From positions 23,938 through 58,641 of the forward strand of contig NZ_JABWDV010000302.1 of NCBI RefSeq assembly GCF_013362995.1: a stretch of 34,704 nt of DNA, given 5' to 3'. Numbering within the stretch: position 1 is the stretch's first letter; each line of letters opens with the position of its first letter. The DNA comes from Streptomyces sp. TRM64462 (lineage in GTDB: Bacteria; Actinomycetota; Actinomycetes; Streptomycetales; Streptomycetaceae). A program made the translations under genes and the position numbers. Below, in pieces: positions 8,578 through 15,477 of the stretch. Under the pieces are notes generated by a model. It was not told the DNA's origin. It searched no databases and was given only the letters and a program-made list of their open reading frames with translations.

Positions 8578-9637
8578 GCAGGGCGGCGATCTCGCGGGCC
8601 GCGTCCCTGGCCGGGCGGCCCACGCCGATGAGCGTGGCGGACGCGGGACCCGTCCAGTCGCCGTAACCGAGCAGGTGCAGGCGGGGCTCCGCGAGGGCTC
8701 GCGTGCCGTCCGTGGGGATGTGCCCGCGCGGGCCGCGCAGGCCCAGGGGGGCGAGGTGGGAGAGTGCCGGGCGGAAGCCGGTGCACCAGATGATCGCGTC
8801 GGCGTCGGCCGTCATGCCGTCGGACCAGGCCACGCCTGTCGGCGTCAGGCGGTCGAACATGGGTGACGCCTTGAGGTACCCCGCGTCCCGCGCCTCCCGT
8901 ACGGGCGGTACGGCCACGATGTCGCCGAGCGACGCGACGCCGCCGCTGTCGGTGCGGCCCTCGTCCAGGGCCCGCCGCCGGGCCGTGGCGACGTCGAAGA
9001 GGACCCGGCCGTCGATGTCGTCGGGCAGGAAGCGCGGCTCGCGCAGGGTGACCCACGTCAGGTCCGACTCGTACGCGAGGTCGGCGGCGACCTGGGCCCC
9101 GGAGTTGCCGCCGCCCACCACGATCACCCTCCGGCCCGCGAAGTCGCGTGGGCCGCGGTAGTCCACGGTGTGCAGCTGCCGCCCGAGGAACACCTCGCGC
9201 CCCGGGACCGCGGGCAGGAACGGCCGCCCCCACGTGCCGGTCGCGCTCACGACCGCGCGGGCCCGCCAGGCGCCCCGGTCCGTTTCGACCCGCAGGAACT
9301 CCCCGTCCCGGTGGACGCCCGCGACTCGTACAGGGCGGTGCACGGGCAGTTCGTACCGCTGCTCGTAGTCCGCGAGGTACGCGACGACGTGCCTCGCGTC
9401 CGGGTACGTCGCCCCTTCCTGCGGTGGCATCATCCGGCCCGGGAGGGACGAGTACGCGGCCGGCGAGAACAGGCGCAGGGAGTCCCAGGTGTGCTGCCAT
9501 GCGCCGCCCGGCCCGGACTGGGCGTCGAGCACGACGAAGTCCAGGCCGAGGCGGCGCAGGTGGTAACCGGCGGCGAGCCCGGACTGGCCGCCGCCGATCA
9601 CCACCACATCCACGGTCACGTCCACGGTCACGGTCAT
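8561..9637 (-). CDS. arsO: Flavin-dependent monooxygenase ArsO-like
   Basis: The 358-residue protein has an N-terminal FAD-binding Rossmann motif (VVVIGGGQSGLAAGYHLRR) and the FMO-type strand SATGTWGRPFLPAVPG. A second dinucleotide motif, VIVVGGGNSGAQVAADLAY, is for NADPH. It closes with a TGFRPAL motif typical of class B flavoprotein monooxygenases. The length is normal for ArsO, the flavin-binding monooxygenase found in Streptomyces ars clusters; its exact substrate is not established here. The ATG overlaps the acr3 stop (ATGA), so it is the third gene of the arsR-acr3-arsO operon. The first residues, VTVDVTVDV, come from a short ACGGTC-type repeat in the DNA and may vary. A generic NADPH oxidoreductase role is the alternative. 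Confidence 0.85.
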   Translation of the reverse strand: MTVTVDVTVDVVVIGGGQSGLAAGYHLRRLGLDFVVLDAQSGPGGAWQHTWDSLRLFSPAAYSSLPGRMMPPQEGATYPDARHVVAYLADYEQRYELPVHRPVRVAGVHRDGEFLRVETDRGAWRARAVVSATGTWGRPFLPAVPGREVFLGRQLHTVDYRGPRDFAGRRVIVVGGGNSGAQVAADLAYESDLTWVTLREPRFLPDDIDGRVLFDVATARRRALDEGRTDSGGVASLGDIVAVPPVREARDAGYLKASPMFDRLTPTGVAWSDGMTADADAIIWCTGFRPALSHLAPLGLRGPRGHIPTDGTRALAEPRLHLLGYGDWTGPASATLIGVGRPARDAAREIAALLRTAS

Positions 9638-10734
9638 GCGGCGGTCGTGAACTTCCGCCGCCAGGCCAGCGACACGTACACCAGCGCCACCAGCACCGGC
9701 ACCTCGATCAGCGGGCCCACCACACCCGACAGGGCCTGACCCGACGTCACGCCGAAGGTCGCGATGGCGACCGCGATGGCCAGCTCGAAGTTGTTGCCGG
9801 CCGCCGTGAAGGCGAGCGTGGCCGTACGGTCGTAGGCCAGGCCGATCGCCTTGCCCAGTGCGAAGGTCCCGAACCACATCACCGCGAAGTACACGAGGAG
9901 CGGGATCGCGATGCGCGCCACGTCCAGCGGCTGCGAGGTGATCGTCTTCCCCTGGAGTGCGAACAGGACGACGATCGTGAACAGCAGGCCGTACAGCGCC
10001 CACGGGCCGATCTTCGGCAGGAACGTCGTCTCGTACGACTCGCGGCCCAGCTTCTTCTCACCGAGCCTGCGCGTCAGGAAGCCCGCCACCAGCGGCACGC
10101 CGAGGAAGATGACGACGTTGAGCGCGATCTTCCACATCGAGATGTCGAGCGCCTCGCCGTCGCCGAGGCCCAGCCAGCCGGGCAGCAGGTCCAGGTAGAA
10201 CCAGCCGAGCAGGCCGAAGGCCAGGACCTGGAACACGCTGTTGAGTGCGACGAGGACGGCGGCGGCCTCGCGGTCGCCGCAGGCCAGGTCGTTCCAGATG
10301 ATCACCATGGCGATGCAGCGGGCGAGCCCGACGATGATCAGGCCGGTGCGGTACTCGGGCAGGTCCGGCAGGAAGGTCCAGGCGAGCGCGAACATCACCG
10401 CCGGGCCGAGCACCCAGTTGACGACCAGCGACGAGAGCATCAGCTTGCGGTCGCCGGTGACGGCGTCGAGCTTGTCGTACCGGACCTTCGCCAGCACCGG
10501 GTACATCATGATCAGCAGCCCGAGGGCGATGGGCAGCGAGATCCCACCGACCTCGACCGCCGCGAGGGCGTCGTTCAGGCCCGGGACCACGCGGCCGAGC
10601 CCGAGGCCGACGCCCATGGCCAGCAGGATCCACACGGCCAGGAAACGGTCGAGCGTCGACAGCTTGGCGACCACCGACGCATCGGTGGCCGCTACGGGTG
10701 ACGGCGGTGCTGCGGTATCGGTACGGGGTGTCAC
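9634..10734 (-). CDS. acr3: Arsenite efflux permease, ACR3 family
   Basis: The 366-residue integral membrane protein has about ten hydrophobic segments and the hallmark ACR3 motifs. These are GLARCIAMVIIWNDLACGD with the conserved cysteine (C140) in the fourth transmembrane segment, and AAGNNFELAIAVAIATFG with the conserved glutamate (E317). ACR3 proteins expel arsenite across the cytoplasmic membrane using the proton-motive force. In Streptomyces clusters the gene is also called arsB. It starts with GTG overlapping the arsR stop (GTGA) and is coupled by ATGA to arsO. Expression is presumably released when ArsR binds arsenite. The full length and intact catalytic residues indicate a working pump, unlike several damaged neighbours. 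Confidence 0.95.
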   Translation of the reverse strand: MTPRTDTAAPPSPVAATDASVVAKLSTLDRFLAVWILLAMGVGLGLGRVVPGLNDALAAVEVGGISLPIALGLLIMMYPVLAKVRYDKLDAVTGDRKLMLSSLVVNWVLGPAVMFALAWTFLPDLPEYRTGLIIVGLARCIAMVIIWNDLACGDREAAAVLVALNSVFQVLAFGLLGWFYLDLLPGWLGLGDGEALDISMWKIALNVVIFLGVPLVAGFLTRRLGEKKLGRESYETTFLPKIGPWALYGLLFTIVVLFALQGKTITSQPLDVARIAIPLLVYFAVMWFGTFALGKAIGLAYDRTATLAFTAAGNNFELAIAVAIATFGVTSGQALSGVVGPLIEVPVLVALVYVSLAWRRKFTTAA

Positions 10735-11039
10735 GGACAGGCCCTCTTGTTCTCGGCGGCGGTACGGGCGGTCTCGGCCAGCTCGGCGAACTGGCCGGCC
10801 AGAGCGGCGATGACGTCGGGGCGCAGCTTGTAGTACGTGAAGCGGCCGCAGGGCTCGGTCTCCACGACGCCGGCCTCGCGCAGCACTCTCAGGTGGTTGG
10901 AGAGGTTCGTCTGGCGGGCGCCGGTCTCCTCCACGAGGTGGGTGGTGCAGAGGGTCTCGCGGGCCAGCAGGGTCACGATCCGGAGCCTCAGCGGATCGGC
11001 CAGAACCCGGATCAGTTCAGTGTCGACTGACGTCATCAT
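10731..11039 (-). CDS. arsR: ArsR-family arsenic-responsive repressor
   Basis: A 102-residue winged-helix regulator. Residues 8-70 form the HTH, with LADPLRLRIVTLLARE and the recognition helix TNLSNHLRVLREAGVVE. Cysteines C31 (ETLCTTHLVEETG) and C64 (EPCGRF) are placed to bind arsenite, as in the actinobacterial ArsR1 type, and another cysteine is at C101. The start is the first of two adjacent ATGs. It leads the operon with acr3 and arsO and is divergent from arsC across 90 bp, so it likely represses both promoters and itself. The protein differs clearly from the second ArsR at 12221, which uses a CVC motif. Confidence 0.92.
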   Translation of the reverse strand: MMTSVDTELIRVLADPLRLRIVTLLARETLCTTHLVEETGARQTNLSNHLRVLREAGVVETEPCGRFTYYKLRPDVIAALAGQFAELAETARTAAENKRACP

Positions 11040-11129
11040 GGACTGATACTCTCACATCAGCGGTGGGTGACACCACCAGATGCTGAAGTCATTCATGCCT
11101 GATTCGCCGATGCGACAAGAGAGACCCCG
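11040..11129. promoter_or_regulatory. Divergent arsR/arsC control region
   Basis: The 90-bp spacer between divergent arsR and arsC must hold both promoters. It contains the inverted repeat GGTGG-N6-CCACC at 11062-11077, a possible ArsR operator. A TGATACT-type stretch near 11044 could be a -10 element for arsR. AAGAGAGA just before the arsC ATG may serve as its ribosome-binding site. The operator assignment is inferred from symmetry only. Confidence 0.5.
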
Positions 11130-11561
11130 ATGTCCGACAAGCCCTCCGTGCTCTTCGTCTGTGTCCACAACGCCGGCCGCTCCCAGATGGCCGCCGCGTG
11201 GCTGACCCACCTGGCCGGGGACCGCGTCGAGGTCCGCTCGGCCGGTTCCGCCCCCGCCGATCAGGTCAACCCGGCCGCCGTCGAGGCCATGCGCGAGGTC
11301 GGCATCGACATGTCCGCCGAGACCCCGAAGATCCTCACCGTCGACGCGGTCAAGGCCTCCGACGTGTGCATCACCATGGGCTGCGGCGACACCTGCCCCG
11401 TCTTCCCCGGCAAGCGCTACCTGGACTGGAAGCTGGAGGACCCGGCCGGCCAGGGTGTCGAGGCCGTACGGCCGATCCGCGACGAGATCAAGAAGCTCGT
11501 CGAGGGCCTCATCGAGGAGATCGCCCCGCAGACGCCGCAGGCCCCGGAGGCCACGGTGTGA
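11130..11561 (+). CDS. arsC: Arsenate reductase, low-molecular-weight phosphatase type
   Basis: The 143-residue enzyme has the P-loop CVHNAGR (C11 to R17; CX5R) that holds arsenate and provides the nucleophilic cysteine. The redox cysteines C80, C85 and C89 lie around SDVCITMGCGDTCP, followed by GKRYLDWKLEDPAGQ with the conserved aspartate. This pattern is the thioredoxin-coupled type, reducing arsenate to arsenite for Acr3. The gene is divergent from arsR and overlaps arsT by the GTGA stop/start. The partner ArsT here has lost its reductase centre, so reducing power must come from the cell's own thioredoxin or mycothiol systems. The last 20 residues (PQTPQAPEA) are a disordered tail. Confidence 0.94.
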   Translation: MSDKPSVLFVCVHNAGRSQMAAAWLTHLAGDRVEVRSAGSAPADQVNPAAVEAMREVGIDMSAETPKILTVDAVKASDVCITMGCGDTCPVFPGKRYLDWKLEDPAGQGVEAVRPIRDEIKKLVEGLIEEIAPQTPQAPEATV

Positions 11562-12193
11562 GCGAGATCCGTGAGGTCATCGTCATCGGCTGCGGCCCCG
11601 CCGGCTACACCGCCGGCGGCGCCATCTTCATCAGCGGCTCACTCACCACGACCACCGAGGTCGAGAACTTCCCCGGCTTCCCGCACGGCGTCGACGGACC
11701 GGTCCTCATGGAGAACATGCGGGCCCAGGCCGAGCGCTTCGGCGCCGAGATCGTCGAGGACGACGTCGTCTCCGTCGACCTGCACGGCGACATCAAGGAG
11801 GTCACCGACTCCGCCGGTACGGTCCACCGCGCCAAGGCCGTGATCGTCGCGACCGGCTCCGGCTACCGCAAGCTCGGGCTGCCGGGCGAGGAGGATCTGT
11901 CCGGCGTGGCCGTACGGAACAACATCACCGGCGAGACCCGCGACCTGGACGTGACCGGCCTGTTCGTCGCGATCGGCCACGACCCGCGCTCCGAGCTGTT
12001 CAAGAGCCGGCTCGACCTGGACGACGAGGGATACATCACGGTCCAGTCCCCCTCCACCCGTACGAACATCCCCGGCGTCTTCGCCGCGGGCGACGTCGTC
12101 GACCACACCTACCGCCAGGCCGTCACCGCCGCCGCCTCCGGCTGCGCGGCCGCCCTGGACGCCGAGCGCCACCTCGCCGACGTCCTCGGCTGA
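11558..12193 (+). CDS. arsT: Thioredoxin reductase-like ArsT with two internal deletions
   Basis: The 211-residue protein keeps the ends of a TrxB-type thioredoxin reductase but lacks its centre. It begins REVIVIGCGPAGYTAG, the FAD-binding motif, then runs directly into GGAIFISGSLTTTTEVENFP. About 14 residues normally between these are gone. It continues through IVATGSGYRKLGLPGEEDLSG and then jumps to VRNNITGETRDLDVTGLFVAIGHDP. About 110-125 residues are missing there, including the CATC redox pair and the NADPH-binding domain. The FAD C-terminal part (FAAGDVVDHTYRQAVTAAASGCAAA) is intact. Both deletions preserve the frame. It starts with GTG overlapping the arsC stop. A dithiol reductase role is very unlikely; it may be inactive or a repurposed flavin protein. 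Confidence 0.85.
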   Translation: MSEIREVIVIGCGPAGYTAGGAIFISGSLTTTTEVENFPGFPHGVDGPVLMENMRAQAERFGAEIVEDDVVSVDLHGDIKEVTDSAGTVHRAKAVIVATGSGYRKLGLPGEEDLSGVAVRNNITGETRDLDVTGLFVAIGHDPRSELFKSRLDLDDEGYITVQSPSTRTNIPGVFAAGDVVDHTYRQAVTAAASGCAAALDAERHLADVLG

Positions 12194-12220
12194 TCCGGCC
12201 GTCAGCGTGGCGGAGCACGT

Positions 12221-13108
12221 TCAGCGTGCGGGCTTCAGGATCTCGCGGATGCGGCGCAGGCCCTCCGGGTTCGCCGAGTACCAGACCCACGTGCCACGGC
12301 GCTCGCGGTCCAGCAGTCCGGCGTCGCACATGACCTTCAGGTGGTGGCTGACCGTGGGCTGGCGGAAGCCCAGCGCGGCGGTGAGGTCGCAGACGCACGC
12401 CTCGCCCCCTGGTGCCTGCTCGATCATGCGGTAGAGCTGGAGCCGCGTCGGGTCGGCGATGGCCTTCAGCATGGCGGCGAGCCGCTCGGCCTCGTCGCGC
12501 TCGGTGAGGAAGCCGACGAGTTCGACGCCACACGTCTCCAGCGCGTCCTCGGTGAGCGAGGCGATCGTCGGCACGATCATCACGCCCATGACGAGGCCCG
12601 CCGCGAGGCCGTTGCGCACCTCGGGCGCCCAGGCTTCGGGCAGCACGTCCTGGAGGAGCGGGGTGATGAACGCTGTCGCGAAGAACGCGAAGAAGCCGTA
12701 CACGACCGTCGGGATGCCGGCGAGGACGTCCAGGCTCGGCTTGAGGGCCTTTCGCGCACCCGGCCTGGCGTACTCGCTCAGGTAGATGGCGGCGCCGAGG
12801 CCGACCGGAACGGCCACAAGGAGCGCGATGCCGGTGATGACAAGGGTCGCGGCGACCAGGGGCAGCACGCCGGACTTCTTGTCGGCGAAGAGCGGGGTCC
12901 ACTCGGTGCCGGTGAAGAACTCGGCGGGGCTGACCTGTTGGAAGAAGCCCACCGCCGCAGGGACCGCGCACCGGTCCCGGTCCCTGCGGCGGACGGTGTG
13001 GTGGTGGGGCCACTCACTTGGCGGCTGCCTCGGGCTTGTCGAGGGCGGCCTTGAGGTCCCTGCGGCTTCTTCAGGCCGGTGTCCGACGGGGCGTCGGCAC
13101 CGCCGCAC
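12221..13108 (-). CDS. PstC fragment fused in frame to an ArsR-family regulator
   Basis: One open frame joins two unrelated proteins. Residues 50-190 are PstC, a phosphate-transporter permease: PAAVGFFQQVSPAEFFTGTEW, LVITGIALLVAVPVGLGAAIY and AAGLVMGVMIVPTIASLTED. This part is cut just before the cytoplasmic EAA loop that contacts PstB. From residue 191 (DNA about 12538) it becomes an ArsR: AAMLKAIADPTRLQLYRMI, the arsenite-binding CVC (238-240) and recognition helix PTVSHHLKVMCDAGLL. No ATG or GTG lies at the junction to start ArsR alone. The first 46 residues are not PstC-like and the first membrane segment is missing. The start is uncertain; an internal GTG at 12952 is possible. A membrane-tethered regulator is conceivable, but recombination debris is likelier. 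Confidence 0.75.
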   Translation of the reverse strand: MRRCRRPVGHRPEEAAGTSRPPSTSPRQPPSEWPHHHTVRRRDRDRCAVPAAVGFFQQVSPAEFFTGTEWTPLFADKKSGVLPLVAATLVITGIALLVAVPVGLGAAIYLSEYARPGARKALKPSLDVLAGIPTVVYGFFAFFATAFITPLLQDVLPEAWAPEVRNGLAAGLVMGVMIVPTIASLTEDALETCGVELVGFLTERDEAERLAAMLKAIADPTRLQLYRMIEQAPGGEACVCDLTAALGFRQPTVSHHLKVMCDAGLLDRERRGTWVWYSANPEGLRRIREILKPAR

Positions 13109-13170
13109 GCGGTCGCGGCCGGCATCACAGCCGCCGTCAGGGCCGGCGGAGCCTTGACCCGGCGCGACTG
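13014..13170 (-). pseudogene. Gutted pstS: signal peptide joined to C-terminus
   Basis: On the minus strand a lipoprotein-type leader (VKAPPALTAAVMPAATACGG, lipobox ending in C) is followed within 15 residues, in a shifted frame, by DLKAALDKPEAAAK and a TGA at 13014. Leader plus tail match the ends of a secreted substrate-binding protein such as PstS; the whole body, about 300 residues, is absent. The stop abuts the start region of the PstC-ArsR fusion, as in a pstS-pstC operon. It is not functional. The identity of the C-terminal tail is inferred from position and length. Confidence 0.5.
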
Positions 13171-13216
13171 GGCTGTGGTCCGGCTGCTCAGCGGACGCTC
13201 CGCGTAGACTCGACTC

Positions 13217-13226
13217 CCGATATCGG
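13217..13226. promoter_or_regulatory. Perfect palindrome upstream of padR, candidate PadR operator
   Basis: CCGATATCGG is a perfect 10-bp palindrome about 30-40 bp before the padR start. The same 10 bases, again preceded by ACTC, occur at 15160-15169 upstream of the APC permease gene. A shared site beside a PadR-type regulator and its neighbour is good evidence for an operator; binding itself is inferred. Confidence 0.6.
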
Positions 13227-13265
13227 TTCCGTCACTGGTTGCCGGATGAGGAGGTGGCCCGACAG

Positions 13266-13574
13266 GTGCGGGAGTTCCAACGTGGTGCGGTGCGGCTGCA
13301 CATCCTGCATCACGCGGCCGAGGAGGAGATCCATGGCGCGTGGATGACGGAGGAACTGGCCAGGCACGGCTACCGGATCAGTCCCGGCACTCTGTATCCG
13401 ACGCTGCACCGGCTGGAGGCGGACGGGCTGTTGGAGTCCGAGCAGCGTGTGGTGGACGGCCGTACCCGGCGTGTCTACCGGGCGACGGAGGCCGGGAAGG
13501 AGGCGCTCGCCGAGGACCGCAGGGCGCTGCGGGAGCTGGCCCGCGAGGTTCTGGGCGACGACGCCCCGGCGTGA
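13266..13574 (+). CDS. PadR-family transcriptional regulator
   Basis: A roughly 102-residue winged-helix protein with the PadR signature. FQRGAVRLHILHHAAEEE and the short IHGAWMTEELARHGYRISPGTLYPTLHRLEADGLL hold the HTH and the recognition helix. RVYRATEAGKEALAEDR makes the wing and the dimerisation helix. Starts at TTG 13239 and GTG 13254 are in frame, but GAGGAGG (13248-13254) lies inside them, so GTG 13266 is preferred. The gene converges on the APC permease gene, with an uppP fragment between them. The identical palindromes upstream of padR and upstream of the permease suggest it represses itself and the permease. The inducer is unknown. Confidence 0.85.
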   Translation: MREFQRGAVRLHILHHAAEEEIHGAWMTEELARHGYRISPGTLYPTLHRLEADGLLESEQRVVDGRTRRVYRATEAGKEALAEDRRALRELAREVLGDDAPA

Positions 13575-13599
13575 CGGGTGCCAGCCGCCGATGGCGCTG

Positions 13600-13810
13600 C
13601 CGGCGAGCGGGCCCACGCGGTGACGATCCGGATCAGCACCGCGGTCTCGGTGCCGACCTGGGCGGCCGCCGTGAACGCGGCGCCCGGGTCCGGCCAGCCG
13701 GCCGCCACAGCCGTCAGGCTCAGATGGGCGGAGGAGGAGACGGGCAGGAACCGGTGGCAGGTCCTTGCGGTGAGGCCCAGGCCAGAGCAGGAGGCGCAGG
13801 ATCGGGACAC
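13600..13810 (-). pseudogene. uppP (undecaprenyl-diphosphatase) N-terminal fragment
   Basis: The minus strand translates to RFLPVSSSAHLSLTAVAAGW followed by PDPGAAFTAAAQVGTETAVL. This is the first catalytic segment of UppP/BacA, with its FLPVSSS(A/G)HL motif and DPGAAFTAVTQLGTE-type helix. The residues before it (LGLTARTCH) are shifted out of the family pattern, and the protein breaks off after about 65 residues into unrelated sequence. No full gene is present, so this is a relic. It fills the gap between the padR and APC permease stops. Confidence 0.7.
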
Positions 13811-13840
13811 GGCGGCCGGGCGGCGGCCTGAGAGGGATCG

Positions 13841-15115
13841 TCAGGACCGGGTGCTCGCCAGGCGGCGGATGCCGTACACCGCGGCGCCCGCCCCCAGGAC
13901 CGCGGCGCCGGAGATCACCGACGACACGGGCAGCGCGAAGGCCAGGGCCAGGCAGCCGGCCAGTCCGACGACCGGAATCACCCGCGCCGGGCGGCCCTCC
14001 TCGGGCGTGAGGGTCCAGGCGGACGCGTTGGCGACCGCGTAGTAGGCCAGCACTCCGAAGGACGAGAAGCCGATCGCCGCCCGCACATCGGCCGTCGCCG
14101 CGACGACCGCGACCACCGCGCCCACCACCAGCTCGGCCCGGTGCGGCACCTTGAAGCGGGGATGCACGGCGGCCAGGGCGTGCGGCAGGTGCCGGTCCCG
14201 GGCCATCGCCAGCGTCGTACGGGACACCCCCAGGATCAGTGCCAGCAGCGACCCGAGCGCCGCCACCGCCGCACCGGCCCGGACGACCGGCTCCAGCCCG
14301 CCCACACCGGCGGCGCGCACCGCGTCCGACAGCGGCGCCGTCGCCTCGGCCAGCCGCGCGGGGCCGAGCACCAGCAGCACGGACACGGCCACCAGCACGT
14401 ACACGACGAGCGTGACGCCGAGGGCGAGCGGGATGGCGCGGGGGATGGTCCGCTGCGGGTCGCGCACCTCCTCGCCGAGCGTGGCGATACGGGCGTACCC
14501 GGCGAAGGCGAAGAACAGCAGCCCGGCAGCCTGGAGCACCCCGCCGAACGTTGCGTCGTCGCCGATGTCCAGCCGTGCCGCCCGCGTCGCGCCCGAGGTG
14601 AGCACGGCGACCACGACGGCGGCGAGGACCGCCAGCACGACAGCGACGATCGCCCTGGTCAGCCACGCGGACTTCTGCACCCCCAGGTAGTTGACCGAGG
14701 TCAGCGCCACCACCGCGGCCACCGCCACGGCGTGCGCCTGGCCGGGCCACACGTACAGGCCCACCGTCAGGGCCATGGCGGCACAGGAGGCGGTCTTGCC
14801 GACCACGAAGCCCCAGCCCGCCAGATAGCCCCAGAACTCACCGAGGCGTTCACGGCCGTAGACGTAGGTACCGCCCGACGCGGGATAGCGGGCCGCGAGC
14901 CGAGCGGATGAGGTGGCGTTGCAGTACGCCACCACGGCCGCCAGGGCCAGCCCCACCAGCAGGCCGGATCCGGCGGCCCTGGCGGCGGGCGCGAGCGCCG
15001 CGAAGATGCCCGCGCCGATCATCGACCCCAGGCCGATCACCACCGCGTCGGGCACCCCCAGCCGCCGGCGCAACTCGTCCGGCAACCCTGCGGGCTTCGA
15101 TGGCGTGCTGCTCAC
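13841..15115 (-). CDS. APC-superfamily amino acid/polyamine permease
   Basis: A 424-residue membrane protein with about 12 hydrophobic segments. The N-terminal LGVPDAVVIGLGSMIGAGIF has the GSMIGAGIF signature of APC transporters that lines the substrate site. Later come YPASGGTYVYGRERLGEFWG, a conserved loop, and the LVFYFAFAGYARIA-like segment around LFFAFAGYARIATLGEEV. The length is at the short end for APC permeases but complete. The start is GTG with GGAG 9 nt upstream. The promoter region holds the same palindrome as padR (15160-15179), so PadR probably controls it. The substrate cannot be called; amino acids or a toxic cationic compound are both possible. Confidence 0.88.
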   Translation of the reverse strand: MSSTPSKPAGLPDELRRRLGVPDAVVIGLGSMIGAGIFAALAPAARAAGSGLLVGLALAAVVAYCNATSSARLAARYPASGGTYVYGRERLGEFWGYLAGWGFVVGKTASCAAMALTVGLYVWPGQAHAVAVAAVVALTSVNYLGVQKSAWLTRAIVAVVLAVLAAVVVAVLTSGATRAARLDIGDDATFGGVLQAAGLLFFAFAGYARIATLGEEVRDPQRTIPRAIPLALGVTLVVYVLVAVSVLLVLGPARLAEATAPLSDAVRAAGVGGLEPVVRAGAAVAALGSLLALILGVSRTTLAMARDRHLPHALAAVHPRFKVPHRAELVVGAVVAVVAATADVRAAIGFSSFGVLAYYAVANASAWTLTPEEGRPARVIPVVGLAGCLALAFALPVSSVISGAAVLGAGAAVYGIRRLASTRS

Positions 15116-15159
15116 GGCCTGCTCTCCTCCGACGGTACCTTCGTACCGGCTAACGGACT

Positions 15160-15179
15160 CCGATATCGGTGAACGATAT
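15160..15179. promoter_or_regulatory. Palindromic operator candidate before the APC permease
   Basis: CCGATATCGG at 15160-15169 repeats the site at 13217. It extends into a second symmetry, ATATCG-N5-CGATAT (15163-15179), an AT-rich inverted repeat of the kind PadR dimers bind. It lies about 45 bp upstream of the permease GTG. Function is inferred from its repetition near both genes. Confidence 0.6.
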
Positions 15180-15280
15180 ATGAGCGGCCGTCGGTGGTCG
15201 CGGCGCCCGCACTTCGGCTGTGCGGTTCGGTCGTCACTGTCTGGCGTAGGAGCCGTCGCCTGTCGTGTTGAGGCGGACCG

Positions 15281-15477
15281 TCAGGCCGCTGGCCGACCCG
15301 TATGCCCTTGTCGGACGGCGGCGCCGTGGTCAGGTCTCCGTCCCGGCACGGCACGGCACGGCAGGAAGACCCGTACGTCGTCCAGGGTGAGACCGGCGGC
15401 CAGGAGAAGCCGTCCGCTCCGGTGTCCGTCCCTGGCGTCTTGGTCGCCGCGTAGACCGAGCTGCCCGGCCAGGGCCG
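15281..15477 (-). pseudogene. Possible MerR-family regulator fragment
   Basis: The 360 bp between the permease promoter and the GNAT gene has no complete gene. On the minus strand one short frame contains SGRLLLAAGLTLDDVRVFLPC, which resembles the linker-helix segment of MerR regulators (LLxAGLTLxDIRxxLPC). The expected upstream HTH and downstream dimer helix are not there. It is probably a decayed relic, consistent with other fragments nearby. Chance similarity cannot be excluded. Confidence 0.3.

Noticed and set aside
12215..12229. GCACG-TTCAG-CGTGC hairpin between arsT and the fusion gene as a terminator
   Set aside because: Short stem of five pairs that overlaps the end of the coding sequence; too weak to call.
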